Shown here: positions 47,779 through 59,476 of the stretch, in pieces | Position numbering within the stretch: the first letter of the stretch is position 1 | Layout of the letters: every line of letters starts with the position of its first letter | DNA from: Collybiopsis luxurians FD-317 M1 | Lineage: Eukaryota; Basidiomycota; Agaricomycetes; Agaricales; Omphalotaceae | Assembly: GCA_000827265.1 (NCBI GenBank) | Contig: KN834794.1 | Span: 318,019 to 382,018, forward strand | DNA: 64,000 bases | Direction of reading: 5' to 3' | Notes under the pieces: model-generated | Database searches by the model: none | What the model saw: only the letters and a program-made list of their open reading frames with translations | Told to the model about the DNA's origin: nothing | Made by a program: the position numbers and the translations under genes

Positions 47779-49593
47779 ATGGGCTACCCAACCCGACGTC
47801 ATCATTCTCTTCTTACCAGACTCCCTGCTATTCTTCTCCTTGGAGCATGTGCGACTTCTATATCATCCGCAACTAAAATTCCTCTCAATAAGCTTCACTC
47901 TCGGGGGAACCGTTACCAGTGGAAGAGAGACGATGACATTGGCAATGGATCGGAAACACTGAACACGGTGCTTCTTTCGAACGTTATAGACCAATCATAC
48001 ACCTGCAACATCACTTTGGGTGGAAAATCGGTGGAAGTTCAACTCGATACTGGGAGGTATGTACCTGGACATTCCCGTTATTATTCTCGTCTTACTAGTT
48101 ACCTTTTCCTTGACATGATGCTTGCTTACTTCAATTATAGCTCAAATCTTGTCGTACCAGGAGAAATTCCAAACTCCAAAAATCTCAGCATACCTTTGAA
48201 TGTGACCTACGCAGGGGGGAATGGTACCGGTGAGCGGTTTTTCGGTTATCTATCTAAGCACGACCGTGAGTTGACATTCAATGACGCTAGGATATATTGA
48301 AACTGCCGAGCTCGAGTTTGCAGGCTATACGATTGAGAATCAAGCTTTCTGTGAGTGTCTAATTTCCATGCCCCCTACTTCCAAGTTATGAGTGAGCTAA
48401 CGTGGATCTGTGAATTACACAGTGAATGCCGCTGTGAGCCAGCTAAGTTCAGGGACGTCGGGGATCATTGGTGTATCCATAGGGAATGCTTCCTCCATCC
48501 GATATGCTCTCAATTCCAGCGCGGGAGACACCGTCTTGGATAGTATTTTCAGACAAAACTCGACAGATTCAACGAATAATTTTATAACCCTTCTTCTCGG
48601 ACATTCCCCGCTTGAATACTCCAACTCTGGATCCTCTCAGCCATTCCTCGAAAATCAGGAGAACGTATTCACGATCGGAGAAGTTGTTGATGGGTATGAA
48701 CAGATCTATTCGTCGCCGAAATTACCAATCGCGCTTCAAACTCCGTATGAGACGTTACTCGATGCGAATGGGGTCATAGGTCCCGATGGAAAAGCAATCA
48801 ATACTACTTCTCTATATGGTAACTCATCCCAAAATGACCAATTATCTGTTCTCCTTGACTCTGGGACCGGTGTTACCTTGGTACGTAAGCTTCAATTCTT
48901 CCAGCTGAAAACCTTCATAATCATGTTTTACTTCCGCAGCTTCCAAAGGATGTGGTCGACAGTATATATGGGCGTGTACCAGGAGCCCAGCGCATCGTGA
49001 ACGCCTCGGACTTGAATCCAGAACTCGCATCTTTGCCCACTTTATGGCGATTGCCCTGTACATACGAGGTCAACGTTTCTTTCTCTTTTGCTGGACAACA
49101 ATATCCTCTTTCTCCGCTTGATACTTCGTTGAATCTTACTGGGTACGTCGGAATTCAAGACTCGCAGGACCAGGACATTTGTATTGGAGGGGTAAGTCTT
49201 CTCTCCAACGTAATACTAAAGTTGCTTCCGAGTTTATAATTATAAACTTTTCCACAGATTATAGAGATACCCCCTAACTTTATCAATCCAACGAAACTCG
49301 GCGCCTTTGATGCCATTCTAGGAGATTCTACCTGTACGTTGATACCACTGTCTTCAGAGCCTATGTTTTGAATCTCACTGTGCTTGTTTGTCTTCATGGG
49401 TTGAACAGTGCGCAACATCTACATGCTACATTACTTTGGCAGTTTTGTGGATGGATCAAACTCATCTACACCGGAGCCATACATTCAGCTACTTTCCACA
49501 TACAATGCAACAGCAGCCCATTTGGATTTTGTCAATACCAGACTTGGAGGTGTCGACTCCACCGGATCACAGCCGTCCCTTCTTTCCAATTAA
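47779..49593 (+). CDS. secreted A1-family (pepsin-like) aspartic protease
   Basis: An extracellular or cell-wall-associated endopeptidase with two lobes. The N-terminus has a basic start and a hydrophobic core (LPAILLLGACATSISSA), then a propeptide with a dibasic Kex2-like site (YQWKRDDD, about residue 50). The first catalytic motif, VQLDTGSSNLVVP, is split by an intron (Asp90; the Ser codon is rebuilt across 48056-48141). The second is LSVLLDSGTGVTLL (near 48860). Between them is GTSGIIGVSIG, and after them DICIGG and AILGDST-type landmarks. Many N-glycosylation sites. The C-terminus (GGVDSTGSQPSLLSN) lacks a clear hydrophobic tail, so no GPI anchor is predicted. About seven introns. It lies between peroxidase copies C and D. 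Confidence 0.88.
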
Positions 49594-49755
49594 GCATACA
49601 TACAAATTTGTTTACCTCGTTGCATCGTTCATACGCCTTTCTTATTTATCATATGAGCAGGATAAGATAGGACATTCCTTCAATAATAGTTTATTGTTTC
49701 TAATTCTACTTTAGAACTAGTATACAAATGGATCCACTTTAGAAACATGAAATTA

Positions 49756-51063
49756 TCAGACCATCTCAAGCTCGCTGTCATAGCTGCGGTCAGGATTAGT
49801 TTTTCTACGATCTCGAGCTGAGATAGTGCTGACTCCATCTTCACCCATTGCAGTAAGCTCCAGTTGAACACAATTTTCCTGGACAGTGCGCATTCCGCTA
49901 ACTCTATGCTGTACAGTGTGGACTTGAACCTGTACTTGAGTTGAAGTTGACTCGAATATCTGCTTGGTCCGTTTTGCATCATCATAGTCCCTCCCTTCAG
50001 CGACTCTAACAATGATAAGAAGTTGAGCTATCGCCTGGAAGGGGTTAAGAGTAATTATTTCAAAAAAAAAATCAGTGCTTATTAGGGATTACAGAGCTGG
50101 AAACTGGCGTACTTGAATCAAACAATTCTCTAGTAAGATGAGGTTTTCAACATTACTTTGCACCGCAAAAGATACAAGAAATATCAAATCGGAGACGAAG
50201 TAGAGGGAAGCAGACTCGATGAGAGTTGTAGTGATAGACATGTATGGCTTAGCATGCTCAGGGGAAAGAGCTCGTTGAACGATCCTGCGGACTGCGAGGA
50301 GACGAAATGAAACCAAAATGGTAAATAGAAGGTTGTATGTGCAAGAGAGGGCCAGAGACGAGGTTTCCAAGTTTAAACTTGTGAATAGAGCTTTTTTCCC
50401 GGCGAAAACCATGACACTCATTGAAAGGGCTAATATGAGAAACCTCAGTAATACTTACATCGAAATACCGAAATGGAAAAGGGCTTACCAACAGTACCAA
50501 GATATACTGTACCCATGAAAACAATAATCCATCGTGCAAAACTCCATACACTACAGCAGCGGTAGAGCAGAAGGGCATTCATGATCCATACTAGAACGAC
50601 TTGACTGGAACGAATACAACTCGTAAATATCAATGTCCAGATTGCTGGGAGCAAGCTAGCTTACCTATCGACCGCGAGACGATTGTACCAGTAGTTAAAT
50701 TCATTTTCAATTAAAAAGCCTGGATCCCATTCTGGCTGCCCACGAAAATTAATCCATATGTCTTCCGTATAACGCGCGTTGGCTGCTACACCAATGGTTG
50801 CAAGGACGAAGGTAACGCCAATGTAGGTGAAGAGAATTCGAGTCATCCTCTTACTATGCTTGGAACGGGTTCTATAGACCGCAAGCGAGGCTTGGATAGT
50901 GAATAAGAAGAAAATCCCTGAATAGGATAGTAACAGAGGATTTATTTGTATCTCCCTGATGTTTAAAGATAGAATCGAAGTCCATACCGTAAGTGAATCC
51001 ATCCAAGATCATGCCATCGAGCCTCGACCTTTCCAGCCAGGCATCAACGGGTTTATCAGCCAT
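49756..51063 (-). CDS. polytopic (about 7-TM) membrane protein of a basidiomycete family
   Basis: An integral membrane protein of unknown function. The start at 51063 gives MADKPVDAWLERSRLDGMIL; an intron at GFTYG leads to IFFLFTIQASLAVYRTRSKH. Further segments are ILFTYIGVTFVLATIGVAAN, VVLVWIMNALLLYRCCSVWS, a stretch with LSLALSCTYNLLFTILVSFR-like content, and LYFVSDLIFLVSFAVQSNVE. The hydrophilic tail (ESTSTQVQVQVHTVQHRVSG ... SYDSELEMV) ends at the stop 49758-49756. The WxxNALLLYRC motif and seven hydrophobic stretches resemble large agaricomycete families of receptor-like membrane proteins, but I cannot name one. About six introns. It is convergent with the protease gene, with 160 bp between stops. 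Confidence 0.72.
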
Positions 51064-52149
51064 GATAACCAATCTTTCGTGCAGAGAGCAGCGAGTAATC
51101 AGCAGATGCTGCGATGAAAATTTGATATTATCCGGTACAGTGCTCAAGTCGTCCGGGATTTTGTATATGATAAGGGGGAAAACGAGAGTGTTCGATGAGC
51201 AGAGACAAGCTTGACTCTTAAAACTGGCAAGAATGAATTGTTAGCTCGTGCAGAGACAAAATGCTGTTTAGATTATAGTTGGCATATTCTCACTTGGAAT
51301 ATCGATCTGCCAGAATGATTGATATTGCGTCCAACTGTCGGTACAGCCAGAGGTTGCACATTTTGCGCCCGGGATGTTTACTGCCTTTTCTGGGCCAGTG
51401 CATACATATGGCGTGCCCACAAGAGCTCGGACTGTATGAGGCATAGCCCCTTGCTGTGTGAGTTGCGATTGTATGCCATTTTGCCTGTGGTTGACCTAGA
51501 CTTTTTGGGTTAGAGCTACTTAAATAAGTAAAGCAAGGCTGCCGAAGGAAACTCTCAAACATGATTAAAAAAGCTTCCGAGTACCTTGCATGAGGAATCT
51601 TGACACAAGCTCTTGACCGAGGGTGGATGCACTGATCTACCTATTCACTTTGAAATCACTAGTTCGGAGATACATTATTCCGTTAGTCACAGCGCAATAA
51701 ATATCGCTGAAACTCAAAGGGCATTCCGTCGCATACAGAAACCTTCTTAACCTCACATGAGATGCACATTGGTCGAGATCCAGAATTCAGAGAAAGGTGA
51801 TTCATTCGAGACACGAATCACATTGACTTATGAGGTAGAGCATTGAAATTGAAAGCCTCGTCTCATGTTCATCAAGATTGAACTTTCTGCAGATTCTGCA
51901 CATCGGTTATTTCCTATGCCAGATCTAGTAGTAAGCAATTGGTAAGCAACCTGGACTTGTCAGTTGTAATTTATAGGCTCAAGAGTTACATTGCAAAGTT
52001 ATGCGCTAGAGAAAACTGAATCTAAATGCTGTCCCAGTTGTTTTACACTCATCAAATCTAAAAACGATGATCACACAATCAACATTTTGAAGCAGTGAGG
52101 ATTGATGTCAGACGTCCCTAGTAGCCAACCGACCGCGCCGTTCAATATT
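51064..52149. other. intergenic, no recognisable gene
   Basis: Short frames only (90 codons at most, 51290-51562 minus). Nothing supported. It ends at the target duplication ATT (52147-52149) of the next transposon. Confidence 0.4.
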
Positions 52150-52369
52150 CACTACGGCGGTTCTGATTTTTCTCGGCCGTTATTATTACCGTAAATAGAT
52201 TTGGAATGAATTTTTGATTTCGAGCGAAAAAAATACTCGAAATTTGGAGCTTTTTTCGCCCGATATTGGAATCGAAAAAAAGAAGACAATTAAATCTGCA
52301 TTTCGCTCGAGAAAATGTTAAATATTCCTTTCTAATTTCAATTGATAAAAGGTATTGATTTCGGGCATA

Positions 52370-53168
52370 CTATGGTTGTTAGGGATAGTTCTATTTTCAT
52401 CAAAACGCGAATAATTTCATGATTTCTTTGAATATTATTTTTCTGAGTACACAGCTGAATTCCTATGGGCTTAAAACCCCTATAGTGAATTTCTGGGATT
52501 TTTAGCAATTTTACTGAGCTCAACGGGCAGCGGCCGAGGAGATTAGGGATAGTTCCACATATCAGTCACAGTGTTGTCACGGAAAAGCCGCAAGTCGGCA
52601 CTGCAGCCAGGTACGGCTTAGACGGCAATTGTTCGCGCTCGTTAGTTCGCGCACGTCTCAGTAAAATTTCAGGGGCAAGAAAAGGACTGGTTACTTCAAC
52701 AAGTACAGACATAGAGCCTGTAGTAAGAACTTGCGTGGTGACAGTGCTTGTATTCCATGCCGAGCCGACGGCATGTCCTCCCACTAACTCAATGTCACGC
52801 TCGACACATCTTTCACTTCGTTTTGTTTCTCATTCGTTCAGTTCTCCATGGATTGTTATGAAATTTTGGATTTAGACTCTTTAAAATGTAAAATCAGGCT
52901 CTAGTCACTTTAATCTGTTTTTTCTATTTATTATTATAGTGTTCCTGGTGGTTTGATGAAAGTAAACAGTTTCGGGAATCTACTATCCCCTCGACAGCTC
53001 TGTATCCCCTTCAAAATCTCCCAATGTAAGTAGATATAAATCACCATTACTATCTAAACATGCTATAAAAAAAATATCATGGCCATCCAAGTAGCGGAAG
53101 CCCTTTATTTTGGCAATTTTTTAGAATTAGAACTATCCCTGTCCCCGAACTATCCCTAACAACCATAG
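52370..53168. mobile_element. nested Tc1/mariner-type MITE (799 bp, TA target)
   Basis: Terminal inverted repeats CTATGGTTGTTAGGGATAG (52370-52388 and, inverted, at the right end). A TA duplication lies on each side (52368-52369 and 53169-53170). The uninterrupted sequence GGGCATAAAAAG in the other foldback copy shows the empty site. The motif AGGGATAGTT recurs inside, near both ends. No transposase frame. Confidence 0.85.
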
Positions 53169-53637
53169 TAAAAGGATTAGAATTTCCTTTGTAGTTCAAT
53201 TTAGATTTTGTCGGTCATTCAATTCCTTTCACGGCCGAAAAAGGAATCCTTTTTCAATCGCAAAATGATTGTAATTACGCCTGGGGAAACATAATGGTCA
53301 GTTCTAACCCAGGAACCGGCCGGAAACTGGGCTGAGTAATCAAGTTCCTGGGCTGGAACTGACCATTATGTTTCCCTAGGCGTAATTACAATCATTTTGC
53401 GATCGAAAAAGGATTCCTTTTTCGGCCGTGAAAGGAATTGAATGACCGACGAAATCTAAATTGAACTACAAAGGAAATTCTAATCCTGTTATGCCCGAAA
53501 TCAATGCCTTTTATCAATTGAAATTAGAAAGGAATATTTAACATTTTTTCGAGCGAAATGCAGATTTAATTGTCTTCTTTTTTTCGATTCCAATATCGGG
53601 CGAAAAAAGCTCCAAATTTCGAGTATTTTTTCGCTCG

Positions 53638-53662
53638 NNNNNNNNNNNNNNNNNNNNNNNNN
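53638..53662. other. assembly gap (25 N) with duplicated flank
   Basis: Sequence before the gap (53314-53637) reappears directly after it (from 53663) with about one base difference (a T run of 6 versus 7 near 53540 and 53895). This looks like an unmerged contig overlap rather than biology. Confidence 0.85.
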
Positions 53663-54061
53663 AACCGGCCGGAAACTGGGCTGAGTAATCAAGTTCCTGG
53701 GCTGGAACTGACCATTATGTTTCCCTAGGCGTAATTACAATCATTTTGCGATCGAAAAAGGATTCCTTTTTCGGCCGTGAAAGGAATTGAATGACCGACG
53801 AAATCTAAATTGAACTACAAAGGAAATTCTAATCCTGTTATGCCCGAAATCAATGCCTTTTATCAATTGAAATTAGAAAGGAATATTTAACATTTTTTTC
53901 GAGCGAAATGCAGATTTAATTGTCTTCTTTTTTTCGATTCCAATATCGGGCGAAAAAAGCTCCAAATTTCGAGTATTTTTTCGCTCGAAATCAAAAATTC
54001 ATTCCAAATCTATTTACAGTAATAATAACGGCCGAGAAAAATCAGAACCGCCGTAGTGATT

Positions 54062-55746
54062 TGGGTCGGATGCGGTTTTCCCTTTAAGGTATTTAAACAG
54101 TTGACTTTCAACTTAGACTTCCCCGAAAGAGTGAATACAGGGGAGATGTTTGAATTCTTTTCCGTATTGTGAACAAGACGAAATATCTGTTGCATCGAAT
54201 TGTAATTGATCAATGCCTGCCGGTCCGGGATAACCAAAATTCCGCTCATTGTTACTCGCTTTTTTTTTTCTCGAACACGACGTCGACATCATAGCCAGCA
54301 GAAAGCCGCAAGCCATACTCAAATGCTCTGGTTCACTCTTGAGACTTTTTCGACCGTTAATCTAAACCTATCTCGCGTATCCAACAACCCACGTATGCGA
54401 ACCCAACCTCAGCTGCCAGCTATTACGCAAAAGGTTGAGATAGAGATATCTAACAACCAATATGTTGCTTCTTCTCATGTCATTCGCCACGGAGCAACAG
54501 TTCCTCGATTAACTTTCTCCGAAAAGCTCATCTTACCCTTTGTCAACTAATGACTCTATTGCATTAGTGACGAATACACTGAATAGGAACCAATCATAGG
54601 GAGAAGTACCAATGACAGACGGGCTCAAATTGGACTGTTGGAATGTTGAGGAGGATGGATTGGAGGGATCGGAGGACACAAAGATGGTAACTTTGCAACA
54701 GTGTGGCCAGCTTCTGTCTTCTCTCAAACACTGCTCTTAGCGCTTATCTTGTTCAGGACGAGAACTTCTGCCAGTCAGACTTTATATCCACAATCCCTAT
54801 GGACCCTTGTATCGGGGCTCTTTCTGGCCGATGCACCAGCAAGATTGAATGCTGAACTAAGATGACCTTGGCAACAGAAGGGTCTTGGGCTTGGATTGAG
54901 TGCTTGAAGGTGTACAAGGAAGTGAGCTCCATGATGCTCGAGGATGAGGAGATTAATGTGCTCATTAGAACTGGGTCCTGCAACACATTTGCCTGAACTT
55001 CAATAATCCCATCCTGTCTCTTCCTGCCTGCTTGCACTATTCCTTTCGCTCTATTACACTCGATATGTCATCCAGACAAAGAATTTGTAGTCATTCACCA
55101 ACGTCGTTCTCTCATCAACCCTCTATACCATGCTGGTGTCCTGCTGGTTATTCGGTTCATATTTCCCACTCTGATTGGCGTATCGCCTACCCTTTGCCTG
55201 TCCTGTGCTAGCTACCAACCATGCTTTGTCAGTTCCAAATCATTCTCTTACATTCTCTTGTCGTTGCGGACTCTGAGCGACCTCTGCTCTTCAAACTTGA
55301 GGGCCCGGTCTTTGAACGCTGCAACAGCTTGGCTATTTGTATGAAACAGGTAAAATCTTCATTTCGTCGTCCCCGTGAGTCAAATCACAGTAGTCTCAAT
55401 GCTTCAGTGTTTATACGAGGAGTCTTGAATCCCATTCTCAAGTCATTGGCGATAGCATAAGACCTGAATCGTCTGAGATGGTGTTCAATACTCCTCGGGT
55501 GTACCTGACAAAAGCTCAAGCTCCGCTCTAGTTTTCATGACAATATGCCACCTGAAATGAAGGCAAAATGAGGGATCGGAGAAGCCTGGGGAAGGAAAGG
55601 AAATATGAATAGAATCAAACATAGGTAATGAAAGGCATGTTACAGGTTTACAATGTATTGTCGTCGAGTATGCACGATCCAGTTGTGCTATCAGGCCTCA
55701 CAAGGCTGAATATTTCCAGCTTTATGGAAACCGCAGTTAGGATACC
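54062..55746. other. intergenic, no recognisable gene
   Basis: Frames of up to 114 codons (54206-54550, plus) without family motifs. A 94-codon minus frame (54753-55037) is likewise unsupported. The right part grows into the upstream segment of the peroxidase repeat unit. Confidence 0.35.
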
Positions 55747-55974
55747 AAGCTTCCTCAGGTGCATTTGTTACTGAACCATTGAGTAGCACATGTTTGCTAG
55801 TCAAGAAATGTAAAGTATTGTTCAAAATTTTCAGAATTGCGGCTAGTTTTTCCCTTGCTCAATAGTAATGAAAGGTGCAGCCTACAACTTTCCAGAAGAG
55901 TAAGTTTCAATATCATATAGAGTGTGATTGGTACTTAAGATGAAAAACTTGATTGTCTCGCTAGTTCTCTAGTT
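55747..55974 (+). promoter_or_regulatory. conserved upstream block of peroxidase copy D (decayed)
   Basis: AACCATTGAGTAGCACATG, GTCAAGAAATGTAAAG, TTGCGGCTAGTTTTTCCCTT and GGTACTTAAGATG are recognisable but more diverged than in the other copies, in line with the dead gene behind it. Confidence 0.45.
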
Positions 55975-57845
55975 ATGAAACTGCTTCCTAAACCGTTGTT
56001 TGCTTGAGCCCTTATAGTTTGTGCTCTCGGAAACCTTGGAGAAGGTTTCCTGACATTTCAGTGGCCGAGCCCCCTGCTCAGTTACATGGATAGGCAGCTC
56101 TATGAAGGTTTCTTAGACGCTATTACACAAGGCTGCCCTCCCCGAGATAATACCACTATACCAGCGTAATGGCTTCGTATTGTAAGTAATCTCTTTGACA
56201 ATTAGCGTGAAGTGTGCCAGGTAACATTCCCTCTTTCCAGGCATATCATGACATGTCTACTCACAATGTAGATGATGGCACTGGAGGACTCAATGCTTTG
56301 GTTCAGTATGAACTGGACAGATCACAGATAACTACTTCCTCTTGTCTTGAGATATGCCTTGCTTAGGACTCAATAGAATGTTGGCAAAGGAATGCTCGAT
56401 TCACTCAATGATTTCAATAGTTTCTGAATAGTGTCTCCATTCTTTGGAAGTACGTGAGAGGTGTCTGTGGGTGGGCAAACAATGAGCTAACTTTGACTGA
56501 CAGTGGCAGATGTGATTGCCTTGGGGGCAATTATGGCCGTTGCTGGATGCGGAGGCCCCTTCATTCCTTTCAGTGCTGGTCGTGTTGATGCTACAGAGGC
56601 CGGACCACCAACTGTCCCAGAGCCACAACAGGATCTTGCTAGCCACACAGAGTCATTCCATCATCAGGGATTTACCCCCACTGAAATGATAGCTCTCATT
56701 GTGTGTGGACATACTCTGGGTGGAGTCAGACAAGTGGACTTTCCTTTGGTTGTTACAGATAGTGCGACAGTTTTGCAAACTTTTGATATGACACCTGCCT
56801 TTGACACCGCCGTGTAAGTGAAATCTTGGCATATCGATAGTTGTCCACCTGATGAAACTTTGCTTTCTTTGTAGTGTCCCTGAATATCTGCAAAACACCG
56901 CCCAAAATCCGCTTGTTGTAGGCCCGAATGTCACAACCAGGTCAGGTTTCCATATTTTTTCTAGCAATGGTAATGCCACAATGCAAAGGTATGGCTTGTG
57001 CCTCTTCAAGTAGATTCATCTCCATTAACTGAATTATCTCTTCAATTGGCTCCAGTCTGCTATCTCCGGCCAACTTCAATCAAACATGTTCCAGCCTTTT
57101 TGAGCGAATGCTCAACACCATCCCCAGTAATGTGAATCTTACCAACCCTATCACAGAACCATTCAACTATGTTGTTGCTGACCCTCAGTTTGCCTACCGG
57201 GATGGGTCATTGTCCATGGCCACTGCTCTACGCGTGCGTGTCATCAAGGTTATGATCAGTTTGCTCTAAGTTGAGTAACTGTATTGATAGGTTATGAATG
57301 ACAATCCAAGCTGCACGGTGACTCTGCAGTGGACTGATCAACAGGGATCATTTTGCCCCCCTAATGGTTGCTCGCAGCAGTCAAACGGTACACAAAATGT
57401 ATTATTCACCATAATTGGCAAAATGCAAGGCGTTACTGCACTAAGATACCCATTCAATGCAACTATTAATGCGACTTCTTCCATCTCAAAGTTCTGGTTT
57501 GAGGTCAATGAGAATGATGGATCCGAGCTGATTGTTATTGACAATGGAGGCGCTGGATTTGTGATTGAACAAGATTCTGTATTTATTGATGTTGGTCGAA
57601 GTGCAATTTTTTCAGTAGAATCAGGGGGGATATTTGATGAATTTGTGAACCTTGTTGTGGCGGTATGTGTGCCCTTTTGATATCCTATTTCCCATGAGTG
57701 CTTAGAATGCGCATAGGTCCAGGGTGATGGTGCTTCAACTAGCGCATCAGTAACTTCATTCATTCCCACCCTCTTGAACACTACTAATCCTTCGTTCACA
57801 GACCCCTTCTCAACCTTGATGATGCGCAGGCTTCCAAGTGATTGA
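55975..57845 (+). pseudogene. secreted heme peroxidase, copy D (dead)
   Basis: Collinear with copy E, down to intron sequence, but with three in-frame stops: TGA at 56005-56007 in the signal peptide, TAA at 56167-56169 (Gln codon before WLRI) and TGA at 56425-56427 in exon 3. The last exon is cut short after SFIPTLLNTT, losing the conserved end. The proximal motif survives as LIVCGHTLGGVRQVDF. Compared with E, many changes turn CG into TG or CA, including exon 3 CCGAAT to CTGAAT, which makes a stop. A spliced product without the first exons is conceivable but would lack the secretion signal and distal site. Confidence 0.88.
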
Positions 57846-58077
57846 GACATCAGCCTGAATCCGTAATGCATAAGCTTACCAATTTTGGGCTTTTACAGTG
57901 CTTGCAGATGCCCAATGGCTCTAAACTTCTGGTTTTCCTTCTTCCTTCTCCCCCTGATTGAACTAAGAGCTCACGGGCCCCCAGAACTACATTGTTCCAT
58001 TACATTATTATACAGTAATGGGTACAGATCATTGTACATCAGAAGTAAGTAAAGGATGAGACTGGATTGAAACTAGT

Positions 58078-58452
58078 GATGTGCCGGTTCCGGCTCAGAG
58101 CCGTTGAGCCGGGTAGTCCGGGCCCCAGCCTTATACCGGCTCAAGAAGGGCTCAGGGCCCGGCTCAGAATTTTGGTAAGCCGGCAGCCGGGGCCTTGGGC
58201 CGAGGCTTTCCCAAGTCTCAAAATACCAATAGAAATCACATATATTATTTAAAATTTTTGTTTGAAGATAATGAGATGTCCATTATGCATTGTATTACTC
58301 AATTTTATTGGCACTGTTCACTTTTCTTTCTATGCAAAATGTGAATGTGGGATCTAAGGTAGTGACTCGAGTCACATGACTAATATTATATAAATTTATG
58401 TAGCTGACTGAGGCCGGGGCCTGAGCCTGAGCCGGGCCCCAGCCGGCACATC
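58078..58452. mobile_element. GATGTGCCGG-ended non-autonomous element, copy 2
   Basis: Perfect 10-bp ends, GATGTGCCGG (58078-58087) and CCGGCACATC (58443-58452), followed inward by GGCTCAG/CCTGAGCCTGAGCC-rich zones. Internal blocks match the copy at 8469-8979. No transposase, and no clear target duplication, so the superfamily is open (hAT-like ends). Confidence 0.7.
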
Positions 58453-59476
58453 TCCCAAGCACTGAGAAACAAAGCAGAGGAAGCAGAAAATATGAGGGTC
58501 GATTCATTAAAGACTTTACGCATAAACGACTGCATAATGTGACGACGGTGAAATAATAAGTCTAATAAATGTGAAAATTAAGAGGGAGCATATTAGAAGA
58601 CAAATGAGTAGTCACATACTGCGGAGGTTAGAGCAGAATCGTTGCAGTTGTCAGTCATGAATTTATCTAAAATTTCAAGCTTTCTTGTTCTGATTCAGGT
58701 TATCTCAAATTTCATTTCACCAGATTTTGCTGCAGCAAGGAGAAATAAAGCTTGTCGTCTTGGGATGTTTGGATATAGGCTTTCGCTTTATAGACATAGG
58801 ACGCATATTCCTTGTCAACTTTTTTCTTGCATCCAAACAATGCTCTCGGTGTTTCTTGATGGGACAGCACTTTTAGAAGAAAGAGTCTGAGATAAATTTT
58901 AGCAGTTCTCAGTTCATTCGTGGAAAGATGCAATCTGCACGTGTTTGCGTGTAGTAGTCAATTCCTCTACTATCAGATTTCCACGTCCGGATGTACTGGG
59001 AGCTCATGTTCTAATGGGAATCTGTCTGTAACCAATTCTTAACACAAAGACGAACCTTACTCATAAACGATTGCAGGAGCCCACCGCTCAGAATGGGCGG
59101 ATAGGGAATATAAAAGGAGTTGAATGTAAATTTCAGCAATTGAATCATCTCGTGTTCTCTGACTTCGGGAGAATGATCAAGCCGGTGACGACCGTGTGAA
59201 CTTTGATCTAGCTTTTCTCAGCTTCTCAGCGTCTTTTGTTGTAGAACTTGATTATACTTCCCGCACTTGACGACTTCTTTAAACTCTTGAAGCCCTATAA
59301 AACTTGAAGCTTGAAGGTTTGATACGTTCAATGTCTCAGAGTACGTATGATCAATTCATGCTGTTCGGGATTGTGAAGCCGAGTTGTTCTTCAACGTCGC
59401 TGCTCTTTCCCGTCTCTCTGGCAGTTTATATTCTCATTAACAGTATCAATAACTCTATAACGCTGTCAGGATACTG
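58453..59476. other. spacer between peroxidase copies D and E
   Basis: An 82-codon plus frame at 58642-58890 and its antisense partner lack any recognisable content. No tandem-unit repeat is obvious until near 59340. Confidence 0.35.

Larger units (their letters stand above)
52150..54058. mobile_element. second CACTA-ended foldback transposon, with nested insertion
   Basis: Ends CACTACGGCGG and its inverse, flanked by the 3-bp duplication ATT (52147-52149 and 54059-54061). Nearly the whole element is one palindrome whose centre (near 53320-53345, ACCGGCCGGAAACTGGG) is sequenced here, unlike in the copy at 39619-40516. A separate TA-flanked element is nested in the left arm. A 25-N gap in the right arm is followed by sequence that repeats the stretch before it. 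Confidence 0.85.

Noticed and set aside
53501..53692. 63-codon minus-strand frame across the 25-N gap
   Set aside because: Same cause: gap plus palindromic transposon arm.
57338..57871. 177-codon minus-strand frame
   Set aside because: Antisense to peroxidase copy D; similar antisense frames occur in copies B and C because the coding strand is constrained.
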